Shown one piece after another: positions 1-7,476 of a DNA stretch of 64,000 nucleotides (its first letter is position 1; each line of letters starts with the position of its first letter). The stretch covers positions 2,294,001-2,358,000 of the forward strand of contig NZ_AP024488.1 in the NCBI RefSeq assembly GCF_021654575.1. The letters run 5' to 3'. The stretch is from Desulfoluna limicola (lineage in GTDB: Bacteria; Desulfobacterota; Desulfobacteria; Desulfobacterales; Desulfolunaceae). A program made the position numbers and the translations under genes. Below the pieces are notes generated by a model that saw nothing but the letters and a program-made list of their open reading frames with translations, was not told where the DNA came from and did no database searches.

Positions 1-96
1 TTCTCATAACCCAAAAATTCAGCAAGATATAATAAGTACACCCGATAACCAAGCAACGGTATCCACCGTTTGGGGTTTGTTGCTTTCCCCGCCCCC

Positions 97-1680
97 TTAT
101 GCGCCCACCAACAAGCCTCCGACGCCCATGGAATACACATCTTCTGGTGTCACCTCGATCCCGGCCAGCAGCCGCGGCAGGATCAGGTCAAAAGCAGTTT
201 TCTTTGACGCCAGGGCCCCTGCGGGGACGCCCACCACGGCGGTCTCCTTGATTTTTCCGAGGAGGGTCATGGCGCCGGGGAGGATGGGGGCACGGGAGGA
301 TGAGACCTCTGCCCCTGCTTGTTCGAGGCCGAGCTGGGTCACATCGTCGGGGTCCACGGAGAGGCCGCCGGTGACGATGATGAGCTTAAGGCCTTGGCCC
401 GCCATGCGGGTGACCTCGGCTGCGAGCATGCTTGGGTCATCGGGGACGAAGGCGTGTGTGGCGATGGCGGCACCGTATGTGCCGAGCATCTTTTCGGCGT
501 AGGGCAAAAAACCGTCCTTGATGCGGCCTTCAAAGACTTCCGTGCCGGTAACGATGACGCCCGCCTCTTTGACCACATATGGGGCCACATGGAACAAAGG
601 GGTGTGGGCAAGGGCCATGCACCGGTTGAATTCCGGTTTTGAAAGAAACAGGGGGATCGCCCGGGTGCCGGCCAGAAGGTCTCCTTTGGCCACAGGAGTA
701 CAGGCGTCAAGGGTGGAGAGAATAACGTCCGCCATGGCGTTGAGGCGGTTCACACGTTCGGTATCCACGTAAAAAAGACCGTTATGAGCGGCTTCAAATT
801 CGATTTTGCCCTCTTTTGGAGGCCGGGTCACAGTGACCCCTTCCCCGCCCAGGGTATCTCCAAAGGCAATGGCCACATCGTTTTCGTGCACCAGGTTTTC
901 CAGATCGTTCTCCTCTTCGAGGTAGATCCGGTTCTTGCCCATGTTTTTAAGGGTCTCGACATCTGCGTCGGTGATGCACTGCCCCTTGACGATGGCGGGT
1001 CCTTTCTGCTTTCGAGGCACGATAAGGGTCATGTCATGGAGGGCGTGGCTCCCTATGGCCTTTTCAAGGGGCGTTGCAGTCAGGGAGATGTCGTCCTGAT
1101 CTTGCGGCGTGTAAAGCGTGGTTTCACCCGAGCAGGCAGGGCAGATTTCTGCTGCCTCTTTTGCCCGGAAGCCCTCCCCGCACAGGCCGCAAAGATGAAT
1201 AAAACTGACGTTCTTTTTTTTCCCGCCGAGAAAGGACGAATCAAGGGAGACCTTTTCGCACTTAAAAAGCGACACCCCCCCATCGCGGATTTCGTTTAAA
1301 AGCGCTCGGGTATCCTGCTCTTTCTTGGGCACCAACTTTAACAGCCAGGCCTTGAACTGAGGCCAGTTGTCAAGCACCTCATGGTTCGGTGAAACCCGAA
1401 CGCCCTCGCCGGTGTGCTTGTCGTACATGGCCATGGCAAAACGCCCGGTGGGGACGATCTTGAGCCATCCGTTTCCGATGGTGCACGGCGTGAGGAGCTG
1501 AACGGCATCGGGAATGCAGGCCCGGGTCTCGCTCACGGCATCAAAAAATCCCCCTTGCGGGAGACTGGAAAGCGCCAGCTCCACCATGAAGCCCCCCGCC
1601 ACCATGCCCGGTGCCACATGGCCATGGAACGTCTTCACCTCGTCCACATATTCATCAAAGGAAAACCCGCGAATCGTCAT
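97..1680 (-). CDS. FmdE-domain / MoaB-like molybdopterin-binding fusion protein
   Basis: A 527-residue protein. The N-terminal third (about residues 10-150) matches the FmdE family, with the motif FHGHVAPG where FmdE proteins usually have CGHxCPG. A Cys4 zinc ribbon follows (CGLCGEGF...CPAC, about residues 165-185). The C-terminal 160 residues form a MoaB/Mog-like molybdopterin-binding domain (VIVTGTEVFEGRIKDGF, then TGGLSVDPDDVT). The ATG has a good ribosome site (GGAGG, 5 nt upstream). FmdE proteins accompany molybdenum or tungsten enzymes, and the gene immediately upstream on the same strand encodes such an enzyme, so a role in cofactor handling or insertion is inferred. The first Cys of the FmdE motif is replaced, so metal binding may differ. 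The domain calls are fairly secure; the function is not. Confidence 0.75.
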   Translation of the reverse strand: MTIRGFSFDEYVDEVKTFHGHVAPGMVAGGFMVELALSSLPQGGFFDAVSETRACIPDAVQLLTPCTIGNGWLKIVPTGRFAMAMYDKHTGEGVRVSPNHEVLDNWPQFKAWLLKLVPKKEQDTRALLNEIRDGGVSLFKCEKVSLDSSFLGGKKKNVSFIHLCGLCGEGFRAKEAAEICPACSGETTLYTPQDQDDISLTATPLEKAIGSHALHDMTLIVPRKQKGPAIVKGQCITDADVETLKNMGKNRIYLEEENDLENLVHENDVAIAFGDTLGGEGVTVTRPPKEGKIEFEAAHNGLFYVDTERVNRLNAMADVILSTLDACTPVAKGDLLAGTRAIPLFLSKPEFNRCMALAHTPLFHVAPYVVKEAGVIVTGTEVFEGRIKDGFLPYAEKMLGTYGAAIATHAFVPDDPSMLAAEVTRMAGQGLKLIIVTGGLSVDPDDVTQLGLEQAGAEVSSSRAPILPGAMTLLGKIKETAVVGVPAGALASKKTAFDLILPRLLAGIEVTPEDVYSMGVGGLLVGA

Positions 1681-1773
1681 AAAAACCTCCAGGTTCGCAA
1701 CTGCTCCGGGGCGTCGCCCCTACACAGTGGCTTACGGGCGCTGCCCGTGAAAAACGGCTTTAAACAACATAAA

Positions 1774-1935
1774 GTAACTATTCAGCTCAATATTGCCTCC
1801 GGCGGCCCTGCCGGGGGCAAAACGTTTACCTGTTTTATGAGATGGGTTTGACAAACAGGTCTTGAAAGCAGGTAGCGGCTGCGCTTTGCCCCTCGTTCCC
1901 CTGGGCAAATCACATCCGCCCTTAAAGCAGAAATC
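1774..1935 (+). repeat. composite hairpin repeat, left half intact
   Basis: Starts with GTAACTATTCAGC, followed by the GCCTCCGGCGGCCCTGCC hairpin, an AAACGTTT...GGGTTTGACAAACAGG segment and a hairpin whose tip is CCCTCGTTCCCCTGGG. The right end (CCGCCGGAGGC) is missing, so this copy is truncated. It lies upstream of the FmdE-fusion gene. Confidence 0.8.
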
Positions 1936-2051
1936 AACCTAATGACGGCTTTTTTAGACCCAATGTACTAAACGTTTACCTGTTTTAACAGGTCTTGAAA
2001 GGCATCCGATTGCTTCACCGTGTTGGTGAAGCCACATGAATTGGACGTATT

Positions 2052-2149
2052 AACCCAGCAACTTAATATACAGAGCAGGAGGTGAAAGAGATGTCAACAT
2101 TGTCGAGGTGATAGTGCCCCCCGACATCCACGCATTTAACCGCCGGGTT
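2052..2149 (-). repeat. 98-bp inverted-end repeat, copy A
   Basis: Bounded by AACCCAGC and GCCGGGTT, imperfect 8-bp inverted ends. The same unit recurs at 27868-27965 (98 bp) and, inverted, at 29058-29154 (97 bp). Read on the minus strand it starts NPAVKCVDV and ends with a TAA at the point where the other copies also have a stop. It may be the 3' tail of a lost mobile gene. No transposase is visible nearby. Confidence 0.65.
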
Positions 2150-2550
2150 CATAACGACAAGTCATTTCCTTCTATACTACCTGAACAGCCCATAATCCAC
2201 ACTTTTCCATATCAATTCAAGTAGTAACTTACCCCAACCCTATATCTGAAGCCTCCCCCACTATGGATGCACTCACCCCATGAACTATCCGGGCAGGGCT
2301 CTGTAGTTTCTCGAGCATGGATCCCCGATCATTCGATTCACCATCCGTGTTATGGAAGGCACAATCAAGGCTTCGTCTACCGATTCGGATAACCCGTACA
2401 GTCGGGAAAAACGAAATCTATGGTGGCATACCCCCGAGTGCCACCTTACCGCCGGAGTTATTCCGGTCAACGTCAACGCTAAACGGCATGGCCTTTACAG
2501 CTTGGCTTAGAACCCTTCGGGCTCCATGAAGAAGCCTGAATAAACGTTAA
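2150..2550. other. gene-free stretch, no recognisable function
   Basis: No convincing gene. A 20-bp string at 2317-2336 (CATGGATCCCCGATCATTCG) recurs with one change at 10803-10822; it resembles half of the common GGATCCCCG-type REP palindrome. Around 2440-2471 there is a decayed right end of the composite repeat (CCGCCGGAGTTATTCCGG). Confidence 0.4.
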
Positions 2551-2585
2551 TTGCGGTGTCCACGGGCGTAGCGTTGAAGCGACCA

Positions 2586-2660
2586 AGCGAATGTGAAGGG
2601 CCGAAGGCCCGGAGCATTTGCAACCCAGCTTTCGAGGTGACTCACCTCGCCGCCGGAGGC
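2586..2660 (+). repeat. composite hairpin repeat, right half
   Basis: A stem starting GCGAATG and closing CATTTGC has a shortened tip GGGCCGAAGGCCC. It is followed by the hairpin CGAGGTGactCACCTCG and the standard end CCGCCGGAGGC. The element stops 6 bp short of the stop codon of the molybdoenzyme gene. Confidence 0.8.
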
Positions 2661-2666
2661 AGCCTG

Positions 2667-5006
2667 TTAAACGGCTTCCACCCGGCACGGCACGTAGCGG
2701 TGCAGGGGTGTTGCGGCAAAGGCGTCCCTGTGGGTGTTTTTGGTGAGGCGGTTGACGTTGACGCCGAAGACCTCGCCTTTGTGGTTCAGGCCGAAGCCGT
2801 GGGGAATGGCCACCTGGCCTTTGCGCATCTGATCGGTGATTTCAAGCTCGATCTCTTCGGTGGCCGCTTCGGTGGTGATGGTCACCATCTGACCATCGGT
2901 GAGGTTGAACCGTTTGGCGTCACCGGGGTGCATGGCCAGGGTGCAGGCGCGTTTGCCTTCGTTCCAGGCGGGATCGCGCATGAGGGTGTTGCTGTTTTTG
3001 GAGGTGTGGCGACCGGCCATGAGAATAAGGGGATACTCCTCCTTCATCTTCAGGTCTTCGGTCTCGGCCTCCGGTGTGATCTTTTCCACCCACTGGCCCA
3101 TTTCAGGAATAAAGAGATGCATCTTCCCGTCCGGATGCCGGATCTCCTTCATGTTTCCATCCAGCTCCATCTTTCCCACCCAGAGGCCACCGGCCTGATC
3201 ACAGATGGCCTGGAACAAGGCCTCGCTCTGGGTAATCTGCGGGGTAAGCAGGGCCACGGGAGCGATGGAGCGGTGCCGAATCATGCCCACAAGGGCTTTG
3301 CCGAGGTTGGCCGGGTTGAGCGCGGTCTGCCAGATCTTCGGCAGGGCAAAACCGGCCCGCGCCGCGTTCTTTCGGTTGGAGGACGGCATGGCCAGGGTGA
3401 TCCCCCAGCAGGCGGCGAGGTTGGCCGACCCCAACTCCTTTCCAAGTGTTTTTGCCAGAACAAAGGGAAGGACCTTCATGGCTTTTTTGTTTTTGGAAAC
3501 AAAACTGAAAAGAGCGGCGGCATAGGTCTTTCGATCTTTTTTCGCGGCCTCGTAGACGTAGGGTGGAATCTCGGGGATGTACCCGGCTGCCTCGGCAATG
3601 CCGGTGTAAATTTCCCCCACCTCTTTGGGGTCCCCTTTGGGGGTTGCCACAGGCCTGCGCATCTGAAAGTAGATTTCAGGGTAGTTCCAGGGGAAGAAGG
3701 TGCCGTCAAAGGACTCGTACCCGCTTTTGGCCGGGAGCACGTAGTGGGCCAGTTGAGCGGTTTCGGTCATGGCAAGTTCGGAGACCACGAGAAGGTCCAG
3801 CTTTTTAAAGGCCTCTTCGTACGCTGTTGTGTCCGCGTAGCTGCGGAGGGGGTTGGATCCCGAGCAGAGAACCGCGCGAAGCCGCTGCGGGTGATCACTC
3901 ATGATCTCTTCGGGCATCACGTTGGGAGGGTAGGCACCGTTTAAGGCCGGGAAACCGGTTTCCACAGTCCGCCAGTTTTTCTCGTCCCGCTCATCCGTGT
4001 GGCTGCCCAGGGGCACGAGGGTGCCGGGAATGACGTTCCCGCCGGCCACGCCACTTCGACCGCATACGGCTGCCAGAAGCATGTAAAGATAGCTGGTAAG
4101 GGTGCTGTGACGGTTCATGTAGACGCCCAGGTCAAAGTGCATGCACCACTTCATGGTGGCCAGCTTTTCACACAGGGTCAGCACGTCGTCATAGGAGACC
4201 TCGCACACCTCCAAGGCTCCCTTGATATCAACCCCCCGAAACCAGGGCTCGATGTCCGCAAAGCCAGTGCAGAAGGTGTCAAGGTACTCCCGCTTCTCCC
4301 ACCCTTTGTCCAGGATCAGGGCGATCATGGCCCGGGCCAGAAGCGCGTCGGTGCCGGGTCGCACAGGAAGATGCAGATTGGCCACCTGGGCCGTCTCGGA
4401 TTTTCTCGGATCGATGATGGCCAGAAATTTGTCCGGGTTCTTGGAAAACTCTTTCAGGACCAGCGGAGCCCGAGGCATCTGATGGCTCTCCATGCCGTTC
4501 CACCCGATTCCGAGAATCATCTCGGCATGGTGCTCATCGGGGATGGCAAACCGGTTCTGTCGACCCATCATGCGACCACAGGCCCAGAAATAGCCGGTAA
4601 GTTCCTGTCCCAGGGCGTTGTAGGAGAACTTGGAGCCGATGGCCTTCATCAGGGTCATGCCGAAGGCCGCCTCAAAATGACACCCCTGCCCTCCCCCACC
4701 CATGTAGGCATACGATTTCGGTCCGTGCTCATCCACAATGCCCCGAAGCTTTGTCCCGATTTCTGCAAAGGCCTGCTCCCAGGAGATCTTCTCAAAGCCG
4801 TTTTCCGTGCGCTTCAAAGGGTGGGTCAGCCGGTCTTCGTGGTTCTGGTGAAAGGCCACGTTGGCACCCTTGCGGCAAAGATACCCCTGGCTTCTCACGT
4901 TCTCCTTGTCGGCCCGGACTTTGACGATGCGATGCCCCTCGGTCTGCACCTCAATCCCGCAATTCTGCGCACAAAGCACACACCCGGTCTTCTTCCACTC
5001 AGCCAT
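2667..5006 (-). CDS. molybdopterin (bis-MGD) oxidoreductase, catalytic subunit
   Basis: A 779-residue protein of the DMSO reductase superfamily. The N-terminal 4Fe-4S domain has CVLCAQNCGIEV followed by LCRKGAN (Cys pattern C-x2-C-x3-C-x26-C). A molybdopterin domain follows, and the C-terminal MGD-binding domain contains HTSKNSNTLMRDP and AIPHGFG. A Cys in WACGRMMG is a candidate molybdenum ligand, but the substrate cannot be told. I chose the ATG at 5006 (MAEWKKTG) because it follows a GGAGAGAGAGA ribosome site and the upstream in-frame codons translate a repeat element. There is no Tat signal, which suggests a cytoplasmic enzyme. No electron-transfer subunit gene adjoins it. The neighbouring FmdE/MoaB fusion may serve it. 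Confidence 0.8.
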   Translation of the reverse strand: MAEWKKTGCVLCAQNCGIEVQTEGHRIVKVRADKENVRSQGYLCRKGANVAFHQNHEDRLTHPLKRTENGFEKISWEQAFAEIGTKLRGIVDEHGPKSYAYMGGGGQGCHFEAAFGMTLMKAIGSKFSYNALGQELTGYFWACGRMMGRQNRFAIPDEHHAEMILGIGWNGMESHQMPRAPLVLKEFSKNPDKFLAIIDPRKSETAQVANLHLPVRPGTDALLARAMIALILDKGWEKREYLDTFCTGFADIEPWFRGVDIKGALEVCEVSYDDVLTLCEKLATMKWCMHFDLGVYMNRHSTLTSYLYMLLAAVCGRSGVAGGNVIPGTLVPLGSHTDERDEKNWRTVETGFPALNGAYPPNVMPEEIMSDHPQRLRAVLCSGSNPLRSYADTTAYEEAFKKLDLLVVSELAMTETAQLAHYVLPAKSGYESFDGTFFPWNYPEIYFQMRRPVATPKGDPKEVGEIYTGIAEAAGYIPEIPPYVYEAAKKDRKTYAAALFSFVSKNKKAMKVLPFVLAKTLGKELGSANLAACWGITLAMPSSNRKNAARAGFALPKIWQTALNPANLGKALVGMIRHRSIAPVALLTPQITQSEALFQAICDQAGGLWVGKMELDGNMKEIRHPDGKMHLFIPEMGQWVEKITPEAETEDLKMKEEYPLILMAGRHTSKNSNTLMRDPAWNEGKRACTLAMHPGDAKRFNLTDGQMVTITTEAATEEIELEITDQMRKGQVAIPHGFGLNHKGEVFGVNVNRLTKNTHRDAFAATPLHRYVPCRVEAV

Positions 5007-5040
5007 CTCTCTCTCCTTTTGATGAAACGCCAAAAAACCT

Positions 5041-5141
5041 GCCTCCGGCGGGCAGGGGATGATCCCCTGCACCCCATAATGCGAATGCTCCGAGCCCTCG
5101 TTCCTCGGGCACGTCACATTCGCTGACGGGCTAAACCCGTG
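5041..5141 (-). repeat. composite hairpin repeat (variant with ACGGG stem)
   Basis: On the minus strand: ACGGGTTTAGCCCGT hairpin, then a GCGAATGTGA...GCATTCGC stem with tip CCCGAGGAACGAGGG, then CAGGGGATCATCCCCTG and the end CCCGCCGGAGGC. It fills the 5' flank of the molybdoenzyme gene. Confidence 0.85.
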
Positions 5142-5241
5142 GGCGGTGATGTTACGTCAAGGCATCGGATTTGAAATCGTTGCCTGCATCGGCTTTTGCC
5201 TGTCTCCCCTTTTAGCCCCTGGCCTTAACTATGGGGCTTTG

Positions 5242-5444
5242 GAAACTATTCAACTCATATTGCCTCCGGCGGCCCTGCCGGGGGCCAAACTTTTGAAAAG
5301 TTTGACAAACAGCTTTTGAGGCCAATGGCTGTTCATTCAAAAACGTTGGCAAGCCAACGGTATTCGGCAATTGGGGATGCAACCGGAACGTTTTCGGGGC
5401 TCATTTCAAAAAGCGACCCGCCGGAGGCATAGCTGAACAGTTAC
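5242..5444 (+). repeat. composite repeat with both inverted ends, alternative core
   Basis: Runs from GAAACTATTCAAC to GCTGAACAGTTAC. It has the GC hairpin and the AAACTTTTGAAAAGTTT hairpin on the left. In place of the GAGGAACGAG hairpin there is a core ending TTTCAAAAAGCGACCCGCC. The same core recurs near 16580-16612 and, altered, near 31250-31290. Confidence 0.8.
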
Positions 5445-6033
5445 TGTCTTTTTTTGCCGGAGCGCAGCGACTCATTGAACGAAGAACCACGCACCAAGAA
5501 CGCTTTTCCCTATGCCTTCACCGGGCTTTCCCTATTTACCACCCACTATTCACTATTCCCCGGCGCAGCCATAGCCGAAGCGAAGCGACTCATTGAACGA
5601 AGAACTAAGAACTAAGAACCAAGAACCAAGCACGAAGAACGCTTTTGCCCTTATTTTACTTCACATGTGAAATATAAAACCAAAAAAAAAGACATCAGGC
5701 AAGTAAAAACAACGCCTGCCAAATACTATGCACTCAACCTTCGTCCAAGGCGACAGCTGCAAAACACTTCCACACCGCAGCGGCAAACAGCTTTCGAGGT
5801 GGCTCACCTCGCCGCCGGAGGCTTGCTTTAAAAAAGGCCGGAGCCGCCTGCCGAAAACACATATACACAGAAGGGAATCAGGCTTTTGATATATGCTGAA
5901 AAGTCATTCATTGTTTTCGTCAACCGCGCTCCGGCCACTCGTCCAGGCAGGAAGGAGGGGTGCGGGAAAGGTGTCCGGCCCTTCCCGCATCCCATCAAAC
6001 CCTGGTTATGCCTTCCGAGACAGGCACATCCGC
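5445..6033. other. gene-free stretch with low-complexity and repeat remnants
   Basis: Contains short direct repeats of the type GAACGAAGAACCACGCACC / GAACTAAGAACTAAGAACC near 5475-5640, an A-rich run at 5670-5690, and a partial composite repeat at 5789-5822 (CGAGGTGgctCACCTCG, then CCGCCGGAGGC). No gene or promoter is evident. Confidence 0.4.
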
Positions 6034-7206
6034 TTAGACAAGCTCGTACACGCCGGCTGCGCCCATACCGCCGCCGATGCACATGGAGACGATGCCGTAC
6101 TTTGCGCCCACGCGCTTCATGTTGGCCAGAAGCGTCGCGGTCAGCTTGGCGCCGGTGCAGCCCAGGGGATGGCCCAGGGCGATGGCGCCACCGTTCAGGT
6201 TGATCTTGGACTCGTCCAGGCCCAGCTCCTTGATGCAGTGGAGGGCCTGGGTGGCAAAGGCTTCGTTAAGCTCAAAGACGTCGATGTCTTCAACCTTGAG
6301 GCCGGTCTGCTCAAGCACCTTGGGAATGGCGTACTTGGGGCCTACGCCCATTTCATCGGACTTGCAGCCTGCAACGGCGTAACCGACGAGCTTGGCGATG
6401 GGGGTAAGGCCGAACTTTTCACAGGCGTCCTTGCTGGCGAGAAGGGTTGCGGCCGCACCATCGGTGGTCTGTGACGAGTTGGCGGCGGTGGCAACACCAC
6501 CGGCCTTAAAGGGGCTGTTGAGGCGGGCGATGCCCTCAACGGTGGTCCCGGCACGAACGCCGTCATCTTTTTCTACGGTGAACGCTTTCTTCTCGTAGGT
6601 GCCGTTCTCACCCACCACAAAGTTATAGGCAGGGGTGGGCACTACTTCCGTGAACCAGCCCTCTTCCTGGGCCTTGAGCGCCTTGTTGACAGAGCGTACC
6701 GCAAACTCATCGCACTCCTGACGGGTGATGCCGTAGCGTTCGGCCACGTTCTCGGCGGTGACGCCCATGGAGATGTACATCTCGGGGTTGCTGTCGGCAA
6801 ACTTGGCATGGGGACGAGGCTTGTTGCCGCCCATGGGCACATAGGTCATGGACTCGATACCGGCGCCCATGGTCACTTCAGACCAACCGGCGGCGATGCG
6901 CAGGTGAGCCAGTGCGATGGCCTCGATGCCGGAGGAGCAGAAACGGTTCACGGTGGCACCGGAGACAGAATCGGGGAAACCGGCCATCTGGTTGGCCACG
7001 CGGCCGATGTTCAGGCCCTGCTCGGCCTCGGGGAAGGCGCAACCGCACATGACGTCGTCGATCTCTTTGGGATCGAGGCCGGTTTTATCCACGCACGCCT
7101 TCATGATAAAGGAGAGCAGGTCTTCAGGACGGGTGTCCTTGAAGAGGCCCTTCTTGTTCTTGCAACCCGGGGTTCTGACAGATTCTACAATATAGACTTC
7201 GCGCAT
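6034..7206 (-). CDS. fadA: acetyl-CoA acyltransferase (thiolase)
   Basis: A 390-residue thiolase. The acylated cysteine lies in [12 protein letters not shown] (about residue 90). The other conserved blocks are [10 protein letters not shown] and the C-terminal [13 protein letters not shown], which carries the second catalytic Cys. The length is normal. The ATG follows GGAGAAAAAC. The enzyme catalyses the thiolytic last step of fatty acid beta-oxidation. The upstream gene on the same strand encodes the hydroxyacyl-CoA dehydrogenase/enoyl-CoA hydratase, 270 bp away across a repeat, so the pair form a beta-oxidation unit. It could also run in the synthetic direction in an anaerobe. Confidence 0.9.
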   Translation of the reverse strand: MREVYIVESVRTPGCKNKKGLFKDTRPEDLLSFIMKACVDKTGLDPKEIDDVMCGCAFPEAEQGLNIGRVANQMAGFPDSVSGATVNRFCSSGIEAIALAHLRIAAGWSEVTMGAGIESMTYVPMGGNKPRPHAKFADSNPEMYISMGVTAENVAERYGITRQECDEFAVRSVNKALKAQEEGWFTEVVPTPAYNFVVGENGTYEKKAFTVEKDDGVRAGTTVEGIARLNSPFKAGGVATAANSSQTTDGAAATLLASKDACEKFGLTPIAKLVGYAVAGCKSDEMGVGPKYAIPKVLEQTGLKVEDIDVFELNEAFATQALHCIKELGLDESKINLNGGAIALGHPLGCTGAKLTATLLANMKRVGAKYGIVSMCIGGGMGAAGVYELV

Positions 7207-7226
7207 GTTTTTCTCCTTGCATAAGC

Positions 7227-7283
7227 GCCTCCGGCGGCCCTGCCGGGGGCCGAACTTTTGAAAAGTTCGACAAACAGGTTTTT
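7227..7283 (+). repeat. left arm of composite repeat
   Basis: GCCTCCGGCGGCCCTGCCGG followed by a perfect GAACTTTTgAAAAGTTC stem and GACAAACAGG. The stem has changed on both sides compared with the usual AAACTTTT/AAAAGTTT, a compensatory pair. It sits between fadA and the fadN-type gene. Confidence 0.8.
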
Positions 7284-7476
7284 AAATAAACTTTTGAAAA
7301 CCTGCGTGAATGCAATCGACCCAAGAAACGGGGGGGGAGTGCATTCACAGCCTGGGGCCAGGGGTGACAAAAAAGTTCCCTGGCCGCCGGAGACAAACTG
7401 AATAGATACTAAAGATTTTACGTTTTCCATCGCATCAGAGCGCGGGGTGACCCGCTGCTATCATCGCCACCCTCAA

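Noticed and set aside
2317..2336. A 20-bp string shared with 10803-10822 as a new element
   Set aside because: Only 20 bp match, the flanks are unrelated, and it resembles half of a common REP palindrome.
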